Numbered from the stretch's first letter, positions 1-8,987 are shown. The stretch: 14,127 nt of DNA from JBFFXF01 sp041569895 (GCA_041569895.1 JBFFXF010000191.1:1-14127), one strand, 5' to 3'. The notes: a model not told the origin generated them from the letters alone. A program made the numbers and translations.

Positions 1-719
1 CCGATCACCAGGTCCGCATCGTAGAGCTTGCGCCGCACATCGTACGGCGTCGAGAAGATCGTCACCACGTTCGGGGGCAAGATGTCCGAGAGGTACCGCA
101 GCCTGTCGAGGTCGATGTCGAAGATGGTCACCTGAGCGCCGAGGCCCGCCGCCAGCTTCGCGGCGTTGAGGCCGACGACGCCGCCGCCGAGGATGACGAC
201 GCGGGCCGACTCCACCCCGGGGATGCCCGAGATGAGCACCCCCCGCCCTCCCGCCGGGCTCTCCAGGCACTTCGACCCCTCGAAGACCGACATGCGCCCG
301 GCGACCTCGCTCATCGGCGTCAGCAGCGGCAGCAGCTGCCTGTCCTCCGCCTCGATGGTCTCGTACGCGATGCAGCTCGCGCCCGACTGGAGCATCGCGT
401 CGGTGAGCTCGCGGCTCGCGGCGAAGTGGAAAAACGTGAAGAGGATCTGACCGCGACGGATCAGCGGATACTCGCGCTCGAGCGGCTCCTTCACCTTGAC
501 CACGATGTCGCTCTCGTGGTAGATCTCCGCCGCGGTCTCGACGAGCCGCGCGCCCGCGGTCTCGTACTCGGCGTCGTCGAATCCGCTCTCCCGACCGGCT
601 CCCCGCTCGACGAGGACGGCGTGGCCGGCGCGGACGAGCTCGTGCAGTCCCGCCGGGGACAGCGCGACCCGCCCCTCGTCTTCCTTGATCTCTCTGGGTA
701 CTCCGATCGTCTTTGGCAT
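1..719 (-). CDS. ald: Alanine dehydrogenase, N-terminal two thirds (partial at window edge)
   Basis: Catalyses reversible NAD-dependent deamination of L-alanine to pyruvate and ammonia in the cytoplasm. I translated this from the sequence: it begins MPKTIGVPREIKEDEGRVAL and runs about 240 residues before the window ends; the family is usually about 370, so roughly a third at the C-terminus is missing. By alignment from memory with the Mycobacterium tuberculosis enzyme, R17, K77 (in VKVKEP) and H98 (in FTFFHFAAS) match the pyruvate-binding and catalytic Arg/Lys/His. The Rossmann motif GGGVVG is at residues 178-183, followed by an acidic residue at the end of the next strand (IFDID, D201), which suits NAD. 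The ATG at 717-719 gives the standard N-terminus; no strong Shine-Dalgarno sequence precedes it. A sigma70-like promoter lies about 100 bp upstream. Divergent from nadD. Product is confident; the missing C-terminus cannot be judged. Confidence 0.93.
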   Translation of the reverse strand, partial: MPKTIGVPREIKEDEGRVALSPAGLHELVRAGHAVLVERGAGRESGFDDAEYETAGARLVETAAEIYHESDIVVKVKEPLEREYPLIRRGQILFTFFHFAASRELTDAMLQSGASCIAYETIEAEDRQLLPLLTPMSEVAGRMSVFEGSKCLESPAGGRGVLISGIPGVESARVVILGGGVVGLNAAKLAAGLGAQVTIFDIDLDRLRYLSDILPPNVVTIFSTPYDVRRKLYDADLVI

Positions 720-1046
720 CCACTCGTCGCCGCCCCCGCAGCGACACCCCGGGAAACGGGCCTCGCTGAGCGGCGGTCGGGTCGCGGCAGGTGATCAGTT
801 CCCCCCGGGGAAAGTCCGTCGAGAGTATAGCCACGCACCCTCTCGATGCAAGCGAAAACCGCCTCGCCGAGCCTTTCAAACAGCGTCCGCGAAAACACTT
901 ACGCGCACGCGTCCATCGGCCGACGCGACGCATCGGCGCCACTGGCCGCCGCTCACGAGACCGCCGATTGGCGCGTTTCATAACCGCCCTCCCGGCGCGT
1001 CGCGCGCTCGATAAAACAGTCGCCGCCGTGCGGCACCGGGCGTATC
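720..1046. other. Divergent intergenic region between ald and nadD
   Basis: This 327-bp gap holds the putative ald promoter at 824-851. I see no credible gene, RNA gene or repeat array in it. The reading frames that cross it are arginine-rich shadows with no recognisable motif. On the nadD side there is no obvious -35/-10 pair, only a TATCAT hexamer at 1043-1048 that overlaps the first nadD ATG. Confidence 0.6.
824..851 (-). promoter_or_regulatory. Putative sigma70-type promoter of ald
   Basis: On the minus strand a -35-like TTGCAT (846-851) is separated by 16 nt from a -10-like TATACT (824-829). The -10 matches five of six consensus bases and stands out in GC-rich sequence. Transcription would start near 816, leaving a leader of about 97 nt before the ald ATG at 719. 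Assigned by eye only. Confidence 0.5.
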
Positions 1047-1721
1047 ATGCGCGCCATGTCGCCCGGGGACTCGATCTCGCGAATCGGCGTCCTGGGCGGG
1101 ACCTTCGACCCGATCCACCGCGGCCATATCGCCATGGCCCGCGCGGCCATCGAACGCAAGGCGCTCGACAGCGTCCTCCTGGTGCCCTCGGGGACACCAC
1201 CGCACAAGCGGCGCGTCGACGCGGACGCCCGCGATCGGCTCGAGATGGTGCGCCTGGCCGTGCGCGACGAGCCGCGCATGGCGGCCTGCGACATCGAGGT
1301 GTCCCGCCCGGGTGTGTCGTACACGGTCGACACGCTCGAGGAGATCCGCCGGCTGCACCCGCGCGCGGAGATCTACTTCATCGTCGGCGCGGACTCGATC
1401 CCCGAGCTGCCCGGCTGGCGCCGGATCGATCGCATCGTCGAGCTCGCGCGCATCATCACCGTGCCGCGTCCGCAGGCGGACCAGAACGGCCTCGAGGCGC
1501 TCGCCGGCGCGTCGCCGGCGCTGCGCGAGGCCTGCGAGCGCGATCGCCTCGAGATGGAGCCGGTGCCGGTCTCGTCGACCGAAATCCGGCGCGCCATCGC
1601 GGCGGGCGAGCCGTTCGAGGACGACCTCGCGGCGGGCGTCGCCGAGTACATCCGACGAGAACGTCTCTACGGTCACGCCGGCGTCGAGCCGGGAGGGAAG
1701 TCGGGAGAGAAGCCCGGGTAA
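1047..1721 (+). CDS. nadD: Nicotinate-nucleotide adenylyltransferase
   Basis: Transfers AMP from ATP to nicotinate mononucleotide to give deamido-NAD, a late step of NAD synthesis in the cytoplasm. The 224-residue product has the nucleotidyltransferase signature GGTFDPIHRGH at 17-27, PSGTPPHK at 47-54, GADS at 114-117 and the SSTEIR motif at 176-181 that contacts the ATP phosphates. Length is normal for NadD; the C-terminal tail (GVEPGGKSGEKPG) is low complexity. Two ATGs are possible, 1047 and 1056. The second gives an N-terminus nearer the family norm, and neither has a clear Shine-Dalgarno. asnS starts 17 nt after the stop, so the two are probably co-transcribed. NadD often neighbours rsfS and proA in other bacteria, but not here. 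Identity is secure; the exact start is not. Confidence 0.95.
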   Translation: MRAMSPGDSISRIGVLGGTFDPIHRGHIAMARAAIERKALDSVLLVPSGTPPHKRRVDADARDRLEMVRLAVRDEPRMAACDIEVSRPGVSYTVDTLEEIRRLHPRAEIYFIVGADSIPELPGWRRIDRIVELARIITVPRPQADQNGLEALAGASPALREACERDRLEMEPVPVSSTEIRRAIAAGEPFEDDLAAGVAEYIRRERLYGHAGVEPGGKSGEKPG

Positions 1722-1738
1722 AGCACCGGAGAGAGCTC

Positions 1739-3030
<1,292 letters not shown>

Positions 3031-3040
<10 letters not shown>

Positions 3041-4644
3041 GGTCGGGCGGCGTCGTTCCGGAGGATCACCAGATCGACGGCGTCGAACGCGCGGGAGAGC
3101 GCCGCCGGCTGCTGGCCGTCCGGGGTCTCCACGGTGTAGGCCCAGCGCACGCCGAGTCGCTCCCCGAGACGGGCGAGCGTCTCGGCCAGCCCCGCGCTGC
3201 CGGGGTCGTGCGGCAGATCCGGGAGCAGGGCGGTGAGGTCGATCCAGACCTGGCCCTCGCGGAGAGCCGCGCCGCCGGCCGAGTCGAGGGCATCGAGCAC
3301 GCCCTGGACGACCGCCTCGAGGTCGGGCTGGCTCGCCGGCGAGGCGGCGACCGCGGTCGGTCGCAGCACCACCCGGGCGCCGTACCGTCGGGTCAGGTAG
3401 GCAGCGCACTCGTGGTCGAGGCCGCCGTCCGCCTCCTCGAAGACGAGGAAGGCCGACTCCGCGGCCGCCTTGGCGCAGCGCTCGAGCGCGGCGGGCGTCG
3501 CCGACACGCCGGCGAGGCCGCAGGCGATGCCGTTTCGCGCTGCCACGAGAGCGAGCTCGGCCTCGCCGGAGCGCTGCCACCCCGAGCCGAGCACCCCGAC
3601 GTGGCGCGTCCGCGTGTCGCCCGCCGGAAACAGCCGGTCGAGGTCCGGGATGCCCGCGGCGGCGAGCCGCGAGACGACCGACTCGCGGACCACGGCGAGG
3701 ATGTCGCGCCGGGTGGGCGCGCCCTGCGCCGGGACGGAGGTCATGGCGGGCAAGGTCATGGCGGACGTGGCGGAGGCGATGGTCACCACGGACTCGGGCT
3801 GTCCCCGCCCGGCGGCGCCGAGATCGAGCTCCACCGGGGGCGGCTCCGAGCTGACGAGCACGAGGTCGACCGGCCCCGCGAGCAGACCCTCGATCGTGCG
3901 TCGCGCGCCGGGGCCCCGGCAGGCGTCGAGGTCGTGGAGCTCGACGGCGCTCGACGCGACCGGGCTGCGCTCGATCAGGTCGAGCGGCAGCGCCTCGACA
4001 CCGCGTCCGGGCGCGGTCGCGAATCCCGCCGCCCCGACGCCGAGAAGCCCCAGCGACTCGAGCGCCCGGGCGGCCCGGGCGCGGTCGGCGCCATGGAGGC
4101 GCCCGTCCATGACCACCGCCACCGGGCCGCTCCAGAGCTCCCGGAGCGCCACGATGGCCGCACGGAGCACGCGGAGGTCGTCGATGCCGCGGAGGACGAC
4201 GAGGTCCGGTCCGGCGACGGCGAGCGGCTTCGCCTGCTCGTGGTACTGCGCGTAGATCCTGTCGAAGGGAATCGCCGCGGGGTCGTCGAGCGGTCCGCCC
4301 GCCGAGGGGTCGTTGTAGGGCCCGATCTGGCCGGCGACGAGCACCTCGCCCGGCGCCGCCACGGCGACCTCCTGGAGCGCCTCGACGGCGAGTCGGTTGA
4401 CGTCCCAGCAGCACTGCCGGACGCCGATCCGCTGCAGCCCGGCCGGGGTGGCGTGGAGCGTCGGCGCGAGCAGAACCCGGGCGCCACGCTCGCTCCAGCG
4501 GGCGAAGAAGGCCTTCACACCGTCCAGGTCGTCGATCAGCGCGAGCTCGGCCGGACCGCCGGGGACACCGACGGCAAGCCCTCGGAGGGAACCGGCGAGC
4601 TCCCGCCGCTCCGCGACCTTGCGCTCCGAACCACCCAGAGGCAT
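3031..4644 (-). CDS. Diverged homocysteine S-methyltransferase-like (MetH N-terminal-type) protein
   Basis: A 537-residue protein that I recognise only at fold level. Residues about 30-210 follow the layout of the homocysteine-binding barrel of MetH-type enzymes: ELALIDDLDGVKAFFARWSE, ARVLLAPTLHA, DVNRLAVEAL, VAGQIGPYND (103-112), FDRIYAQYHEQAKPLAVAG, then VVMDGRLHG and ESLGLLGVG. The zinc ligands of that family (Cys in GxNC, then a Cys pair) are not in place: the first site reads GVGAAGF at 202-208. The only adjacent cysteines, C78-C79, are in an unrelated position. The C-terminal half (about 345-530) weakly recalls the MetH pterin-binding barrel, with YLTRRYGARVVL followed by a spaced GQVWIDLTALLP. 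ATG 4642-4644 is well supported by GGAGG at 4651-4655, 6 nt upstream. The 3' end overlaps asnS by 10 bp. It could be a degenerate or repurposed methyltransferase; no activity is claimed. Confidence 0.6.
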
Positions 4645-4664
4645 GGCGTGCCTCCAAAAAACCG

Positions 4665-4721
4665 CTCGCTCCTCCTTCTTCCTATCGAACGGAACCGCCG
4701 GCGAGTGGAGGAAGGAGCGAG
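4665..4721 (-). repeat. Imperfect inverted repeat in the leader of the MetH-like gene
   Basis: CTCGCTCC at 4665-4672 pairs with GGAGCGAG at 4714-4721; the stem continues inward for about six more pairs with one bulged base. It lies just upstream of the Shine-Dalgarno at 4651-4655. There is no T-tract and no sign of a known riboswitch. It could be a leader hairpin or chance in purine/pyrimidine-rich sequence. Confidence 0.35.
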
Positions 4722-4762
4722 GTCAGCGATTCCGCGACCTCGAAAAAAGGGTCTCCACAAGA

Positions 4763-4768
4763 AGTATA
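4763..4768 (-). promoter_or_regulatory. Possible -10 element for the MetH-like gene
   Basis: TATACT on the minus strand, the same hexamer as in the ald promoter, placed about 120 bp upstream of the ATG at 4644. No recognisable -35 is found at 16-18 nt spacing (that region is all G and C) and there is no extended -10. Low certainty. Confidence 0.28.
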
Positions 4769-4839
4769 CGGCAGGAATCGAGGGCGCGCCGGGACCAGCT
4801 TTAGCTGTTGCGGGCGCTTTAGTTGCGTCAAGAACGCTC

Positions 4840-4987
4840 CGCAGATGACGCAGACTGGGGATGGGGCATCCGCAGATGACGCAGAGTGCGCAGATTGGGG
4901 GGATGGAGCATCCGCAGATGACGCAGAGTGCGCAGATTGGGGGGATGGAGCATCCGCAGATGACGCAGAGCACGCAGATGGGGGAGA
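4840..4987 (+). repeat. 42-bp tandem repeat built from CGCAGANNN nonamers
   Basis: Two adjacent identical 42-bp units occupy 4867-4908 and 4909-4950. A third diverging unit starts at 4951, and a truncated one precedes at 4840-4866. Each unit is CATC, then nonamers CGCAGATGA, CGCAGAGTG and CGCAGATTG, then a G-rich tail ending GATGGAG. Period 42 is a multiple of three, so all frames stay open and yield spurious repeat proteins. No unique spacers separate the units, so it is not a CRISPR. It begins the gene-free stretch upstream of the ABC ATPase stop codon. Confidence 0.9.
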
Positions 4988-5009
4988 GGACACCGCTTCT
5001 CTGGTCTCT

Positions 5010-5105
5010 GGTCTCGGATCTCTGATCTCGGACCTCGGAATCGGAATCGGAATCGGAGTCGGAATCCGGATCGGTCTCCGGTCTCCGGTCTCGGTCTCGG
5101 CCCTC
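5010..5105 (+). repeat. TCGGAA/TCGGTC-type degenerate hexamer tract
   Basis: A six-base periodicity runs through this tract. It includes TCGGAA at 5035-5040, 5041-5046, 5047-5052 and 5059-5064 with TCGGAG at 5053-5058. Looser flanks follow TCTCGG and TCTCCGG. It follows the 42-bp tandem repeat and precedes the GGGNAC array. I see no coding potential; the alternating Ile-Gly reading on the plus strand is an artefact of the period. Confidence 0.85.
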
Positions 5106-5152
5106 GATCGCTCGGCCCCGACGTTGGGGATGGTGCGACGACGGAGGCTTTC

Positions 5153-5213
5153 GGGTACGGGCACTGGAACGGGAACGGGAACGGGCACGGGCACGGGAAC
5201 GGGGACGGGGGAC
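5153..5213 (+). repeat. GGGNAC hexamer array downstream of the ABC ATPase gene
   Basis: Nine consecutive hexamers of form GGGNAC (one begins TGG), with N being T, C, A or G, followed by a 7-base GGGGGAC. It ends 12 nt before the stop codon of the ABC ATPase gene (5226-5228, minus strand). The G-rich strand is plus, the template strand for that gene. GGG runs separated by 3-nt loops match the canonical G-quadruplex pattern. Confidence 0.9.
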
Positions 5214-5235
5214 GAGCTTCCAAGCTCACTCCCCC
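5207..5235 (-). terminator. Hairpin spanning the ABC ATPase stop codon, possible transcript-end structure
   Basis: GGGGG (5207-5211) pairs with CCCCC (5231-5235), enclosing a small internal loop and a six-pair stem GAGCTT (5214-5219)/AAGCTC (5222-5227). The stop codon (5226-5228) lies inside. There is no T-tract on the minus-strand side, so it is not a standard intrinsic terminator. It may protect the 3' end or act with Rho. Confidence 0.35.
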
Positions 5236-6092
5236 GATCCCGCCTCCCCCTCCGGCCCCGCAACCCGGTCCATGAACAGCGATTCGAGGCTCTGGCGGAC
5301 CGGCTCGACCTCGGTGACCTGGAACCCCTGGTCGCGGAGGACGCTTGCGGCGCTCTCCGCGGCGGCGCGGTCGACGTCGTCGAGGACCACCTGGAAGCGT
5401 CGTGCGGCGCTCAGCAGGTCGGCGGTGCGGCCGGAGCAGATGCACTCGCCGCGGTGCAGAATGGCGATCCGGTCGCAGATCACCTCGAGCTCGGGGAGGA
5501 CGTGCGAGCAGATGACCACCGTGCGGCCCCGCTCGCGCAGGTCGAGCAGGATGGTCTTGACGGTCTGGACGCCGATGGGGTCGAGCCCGTTGGTGGGCTC
5601 GTCGAGCACGAGGAGCTCGGGCTCGTGGAGCAGCGCCTGGGCCAGCCCGATCCGCCGGCGCATTCCCTTCGAGTAGTCGCGAAATCGCCGCCGGCGCGCC
5701 TCGGTCATGTCGAGGAGCGCGAGCGCGTCCTCGATGCGGCGATCGAGCTCCGGCGCGGGGATGGCGTGAAAGCCGCCGTAGTAGCGGAGCACCTCCTCAC
5801 CGCGGAGGAGGTCGGGCGGCGCGAAGTCCTCCGGCAGGTAGCCGATCCGGTTGCGGATGTCGCTCGATCCCGGCGGGCGGCCGAGCACCTCGAGATGCCC
5901 GGCGGTCGGCCGCAGCAGCCCGAGGATCATCGAGATGGTGGTCGTCTTGCCGGAGCCGTTCGGTCCGAGGAGGCCAAAGATCTCGCCGCGGGGGACCTCG
6001 AGCGAGAGCCCGCGGACGGCCTCGACGCGGCTGCGACCGAGAACGTCGCGGAAGGTCTTCGACACATGATCGAGCGTGACCGCGATATCCAT
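5226..6092 (-). CDS. ABC transporter ATP-binding protein (CcmA/DrrA-like, ABC-2 type)
   Basis: A 288-residue ATPase that would energise a membrane permease. It has Walker A GPNGSGKTT at 43-51, IGYLPEDF at 83-90 where the Q-loop glutamine is replaced by an acidic residue, signature YSKGM at 140-144, Walker B LLVLDEP at 160-166 with NGLDP after it, and switch histidine H197 in ICSHVL. The C-terminal extension (about 230-288) resembles the tail of DrrA-type exporter ATPases. The substrate cannot be inferred: no permease gene is adjacent, which is unusual for the type. The upstream neighbour is metK and downstream are only repeats. The ATG at 6090-6092 is the only sensible start; upstream codons come from a hexamer array that reads as alternating Gly-Thr. 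No clear Shine-Dalgarno. Confidence 0.92.
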   Translation of the reverse strand: MDIAVTLDHVSKTFRDVLGRSRVEAVRGLSLEVPRGEIFGLLGPNGSGKTTTISMILGLLRPTAGHLEVLGRPPGSSDIRNRIGYLPEDFAPPDLLRGEEVLRYYGGFHAIPAPELDRRIEDALALLDMTEARRRRFRDYSKGMRRRIGLAQALLHEPELLVLDEPTNGLDPIGVQTVKTILLDLRERGRTVVICSHVLPELEVICDRIAILHRGECICSGRTADLLSAARRFQVVLDDVDRAAAESAASVLRDQGFQVTEVEPVRQSLESLFMDRVAGPEGEAGSGE

Positions 6093-6126
6093 CCGCTCGG
6101 GGCGGGAGTGTCCGAGACCTTTCCTC

Positions 6127-6192
6127 GTACCCGTACCCGTACCCGTACCCGTACCCGTTCCCGTTCCCGTTCCCGTTCCCGTTCCCGTGCCC
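6127..6192 (-). repeat. GGGNAC hexamer array filling the metK-ABC spacer
   Basis: Eleven perfect hexamers with no interruption. On the plus strand: five GTACCC, five GTTCCC, one GTGCCC. Read on the minus strand, which is the sense strand of both neighbouring genes, they are GGGCAC, GGGAAC and GGGTAC. The array begins 4 nt after the metK stop codon and ends 34 nt before the ABC ATPase start, so it is most of the spacer. If the two genes are co-transcribed, the mRNA carries at least eleven GGG runs. Confidence 0.93.
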
Positions 6193-6196
6193 GGAA

Positions 6197-7363
6197 TCAG
6201 ACCCCGCCCTCGTCCCGGAGCGCCTGCGCCCGATCGGTCCGCTCCCACGTGTAGTCGGGGTGGTTGCGGCCGAAGTGTCCGAAACGGGCGGTCTCCTTGT
6301 AGATCGGCCGCCGGAGGTTGAGCGCCTCGATGATCCCCTTCGGCTTCAGCGGGAAGTGCTTCCGCACCAGCTTCTGGATCTTCTCCTCGGCGATCTTCGC
6401 GGTGCCGAACGTGTCGACGGCGATCGAGACCGGGTCGGCGACGCCGATCGCATACGACAGCTGCACCTCGCACTTGCTGGCGAGCCCGGCCGCGACGATG
6501 TTCTTGGCGATGTACCGCGCCATGTATGTGGCGCTGCGATCGACCTTGCTCGGATCCTTGCCCGAGAACGCGCCACCGCCGTGCCGCCCGACGCCGCCGT
6601 AGGTGTCCACGATGACCTTGCGACCGGTGAGGCCCGCATCGCCGTGCGGCCCGCCGATCACGAAGCGACCCGTCGGGTTGATATGGTAGATCGTCTCCTC
6701 GTCGAGCAGCTCGGCCGGCACGATGTTCCGGACGATGCGCTCGATCATGTCCTCGCGAATCTTGTCGTAGGCGACCTCGGGCGTGTGCTGCGTGGAGATG
6801 ACCACCGTGTCGACGCGGCTCGGCCGGCCGTTATCGTACTCGACGGTGACCTGACTCTTGCCGTCGGGGCGGAGGTAGTGGATCTCGCCGGAGCGGCGCA
6901 GCCTGGCGAGCTCCTCGACGATGCCGCGAGCGAGCGTGATCGGCAGCGGCATCAGCTCGGTGGTCTCGTCGCACGCGTAGCCGAACATCAGGCCCTGATC
7001 GCCGGCGCCCTGCTCCTTGTGGAGCCCCTGCCCCTCGGTGACGCCGAGCGAGATGTCCTCCGACTGCTGCTGGATGCTCGTGAGGACGGCGCACGTCTCG
7101 TAATCGAAGCCCATGCTCGCGTCGGTGTAGCCGATCTCGCGGATGGTGTCACGGACGACGATGGGTATGTCGACATAGCACGTCGTCGAGATCTCGCCCG
7201 CGACGAACGCCAGCCCGGTGGTCACGAGCGTCTCGCAGGCGACCCGCGCCATCGGGTCCTGCGACAGGATCGCATCCAGGATCGCGTCCGAGATCTGGTC
7301 GGCGATCTTGTCGGGATGCCCCATGGTGATCGCCTCTGACGTGAACAGTGTCCGCTCCCCCAT
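6197..7363 (-). CDS. metK: S-adenosylmethionine synthetase
   Basis: Makes S-adenosylmethionine from methionine and ATP, the cell's methyl donor. The 388-residue protein begins MGERTLFTSEAITMGHPDK, with the N-terminal ATP-binding HPDK at 16-19. It carries signature 1 GAGDQGLMFGYA at 119-130 and the P-loop-like signature GGGAFSGKDPSKVDRS at 262-277. Length is normal for bacterial MetK. The ATG at 7361-7363 follows AGGAGG (7368-7373) with 4-nt spacing and gives the standard N-terminus; a start at 7408 would add 15 residues with no family support. It lies 72 bp after waaA. That gap holds a TATCAT hexamer (7407-7412, minus) without a good -35 and no visible SAM riboswitch. Identity is certain. Confidence 0.98.
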   Translation of the reverse strand: MGERTLFTSEAITMGHPDKIADQISDAILDAILSQDPMARVACETLVTTGLAFVAGEISTTCYVDIPIVVRDTIREIGYTDASMGFDYETCAVLTSIQQQSEDISLGVTEGQGLHKEQGAGDQGLMFGYACDETTELMPLPITLARGIVEELARLRRSGEIHYLRPDGKSQVTVEYDNGRPSRVDTVVISTQHTPEVAYDKIREDMIERIVRNIVPAELLDEETIYHINPTGRFVIGGPHGDAGLTGRKVIVDTYGGVGRHGGGAFSGKDPSKVDRSATYMARYIAKNIVAAGLASKCEVQLSYAIGVADPVSIAVDTFGTAKIAEEKIQKLVRKHFPLKPKGIIEALNLRRPIYKETARFGHFGRNHPDYTWERTDRAQALRDEGGV

Positions 7364-7435
7364 GTCGCCTCCTGTCAGCCGTGAACGCCCTTCGATCAAA
7401 CGAGGCATGATACGGAGGAACGCCCTTGACGGGAA

Positions 7436-8737
7436 TCAAAAACCGGGAGCGGGCCGCTCCGGGATCGCCTCGAGACTCTTCTCGATCCAGTCGAGGTGGC
7501 GATCGAGCGCGCCCCGGAGCTCCTGGCTGGCGGCCGCGGCGCGGGCGCCCATGTCGCGTCGGGCTTCCGGGTCCTCGAGCAGTCGCGTGATGGCTCCGGC
7601 CAGCCCCGCACCGTCGGCGACCTGCTCGGCGCCCCCGCGCCCGAGGAGGTGACGCGCCACGTCCTCGAAGTTGTGCACCGCCGGGCCGAAGACCACCGGC
7701 TTGCCGTGGCGGGCGGGCTCGAGCATGTTGTGGCCGCCGTGCGGCACGAGGCTCCCACCCACGAACGCCAGGTCCGCGATCGAGTAGAAGCGATCGAGCT
7801 CGCCGATGGCGTCGACGACCAGGACGCGCAGACCCGAGGGCGCCGTCCCGCCGTCCCGCAGCTCGCTCCAGCGCGCCACCGCGCCGACGCCCGCCCGCTG
7901 CGCCTCGCCGACCACCTCGTCGGAGCGCTCGATGTGCCGCGGCGCGAGGACGACGCACGGGTTGCCCCCCGCCGACGACAGAGATTCGAGCAGGGCCCGC
8001 TCCTCGCCCGGATGGGTGCATCCGCCCATGACGATCGGCGGCGCGGATCCGTTGTCGCTCGCCTCCCAGCCGAGCCGCGCCAGGGTCTCGCTGGCCGGCG
8101 GCGTCTCGGGAACCGGCGCGTCGAACTTCAGGTTGCCGAGCACCGCGATGCGCTCGCGCTCGACGCCGAGCCCGGCGAAGCGCGCCGCGTAGTCCTCGTT
8201 CTGCACCGCGAACGCGGTCGGCAGCGAGAAAAGGAAGCGTCCGGCCGGTCCCGCGAGCCGATATCGCCCGGCCGATCGCTCGGTCAACCGCCCGTTGACG
8301 ACGAGCGCGGGGACCCCCGCCGCCCGGCAGGCGAGCAGAAAGTTCGGCCAGAGCTCGAGCTCGACGAGCACCACCGCGCTCGGCTCGAGCGCCCGGAGCG
8401 TGCGCCGGACCGCCCACGAGTAGTCGAGCGGGAAGTAGACCACCGGGACCTCGTCACCGAGCGCCCGCCGGGCCGTCTCGCGACCCGAATCGGTGGTCGT
8501 GGTGACGATGACGTCCCATTCCGGACGCCGCCGCCGGAAGCCGTCGATGAGCGGCAACGCCGTGCGCACCTCCCCCACCGACACCGCGTGCACGAGCAGC
8601 CGCCGCCGCTCGCGAGGCAGCGCCGCCACGCCACCCAGCTTCTCCCCGAGCCCGGCGCGGAACCGCCGCCGCAGACAGAGCGCGGCGAGGAGGACGGGGG
8701 TCAGGCAGTAGTAGGCGAGGTCGAGGAGGTAGCGCAT
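7436..8737 (-). CDS. waaA: 3-deoxy-D-manno-octulosonic acid (Kdo) transferase
   Basis: Transfers Kdo from CMP-Kdo to the lipid A precursor at the inner face of the cytoplasmic membrane, which begins LPS core synthesis. The 433-residue protein has a hydrophobic N-terminal anchor (about 4-22) and then GEKLG at 31-35, whose E32 aligns with the proposed catalytic Glu31 of Aquifex WaaA. HAVSVGE (50-56), VELELWPN (125-132), NGRLTERS (148-155), PRHIER (266-271) and GGSLVPHGGHNMLEP (327-341) are typical of this GT30 family. Whether it adds one or more Kdo units cannot be told. The ATG at 8735-8737 gives the expected N-terminus, but the preceding bases are C-rich with no Shine-Dalgarno. Its upstream spacer (8738-9050) is almost entirely repeats, so a promoter is hard to place; read-through from secA is possible. 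Confidence 0.95.
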   Translation of the reverse strand: MRYLLDLAYYCLTPVLLAALCLRRRFRAGLGEKLGGVAALPRERRRLLVHAVSVGEVRTALPLIDGFRRRRPEWDVIVTTTTDSGRETARRALGDEVPVVYFPLDYSWAVRRTLRALEPSAVVLVELELWPNFLLACRAAGVPALVVNGRLTERSAGRYRLAGPAGRFLFSLPTAFAVQNEDYAARFAGLGVERERIAVLGNLKFDAPVPETPPASETLARLGWEASDNGSAPPIVMGGCTHPGEERALLESLSSAGGNPCVVLAPRHIERSDEVVGEAQRAGVGAVARWSELRDGGTAPSGLRVLVVDAIGELDRFYSIADLAFVGGSLVPHGGHNMLEPARHGKPVVFGPAVHNFEDVARHLLGRGGAEQVADGAGLAGAITRLLEDPEARRDMGARAAAASQELRGALDRHLDWIEKSLEAIPERPAPGF

Positions 8738-8774
8738 GAGGGACGACGGGGGAGCGGGAGGGGTTGAGCGTTTG

Positions 8775-8880
8775 ATACCGACTCCGACTCCGATTCCGAT
8801 TCCGATTCCGAGATCCGAGTCCGAGGTCCGAGTCCGATGACCGAGTCCGATGGCCGAGTCCGATGACAGAGACCGATGAC
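8775..8880 (-). repeat. TCGGAA/TCGGAC-type degenerate hexamer tract upstream of waaA
   Basis: Read on the minus strand the tract contains TCGGAA, TCGGAG, TCGGAC and TCATCGG-type units in six-base and slightly longer periods. The purest part is near 8779-8810 and it becomes looser toward 8880. It is the inverted counterpart of the tracts at 5010-5105 and 14035-14127. No coding potential is evident. Confidence 0.85.
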
Positions 8881-8903
8881 AGAGGCGGAGAGCCTTTTCT
8901 CTT

Positions 8904-8936
8904 CAATCTGCGTAATCTGCGTTCCCGTCCTCGTCG
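8904..8936 (-). repeat. CGCAGATTN nonamer module, inverted copy
   Basis: On the minus strand, GACGAGGACGGGAA leads into two nonamers, CGCAGATTA (8913-8921) and CGCAGATTG (8904-8912). The 23 bases at 8914-8936 are identical, in reverse complement, to 13955-13977 about 5 kb away. It lies between the TCGGAA tract and the GGGNAC array in the secA-waaA spacer. Confidence 0.85.
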
Positions 8937-8987
8937 CCCTTCGGCCGTTCCGGCGCTCTGCATTCCTGGCGGAGTCGAGCAGCCTTC

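Noticed and set aside
4840..4987. CRISPR array
   Set aside because: The 42-bp units are directly adjacent with no unique spacers and no cas genes nearby.
4845..6254. Plus-strand frame with Ile-Gly, Gly-Thr and Arg-Ser dipeptide runs
   Set aside because: The dipeptide runs are hexamer repeats read in frame, and the rest is antisense to the ABC ATPase gene.
6093..6473. N-terminal extension of the ABC ATPase with a Gly-Thr repeat
   Set aside because: It reads through the hexamer array and overlaps metK. The ATPase domain starts normally at the ATG 6090-6092.
7364..7435. SAM riboswitch upstream of metK
   Set aside because: Only 72 bp separate waaA and metK, and I see no multi-stem SAM aptamer pattern or terminator/anti-terminator pair.
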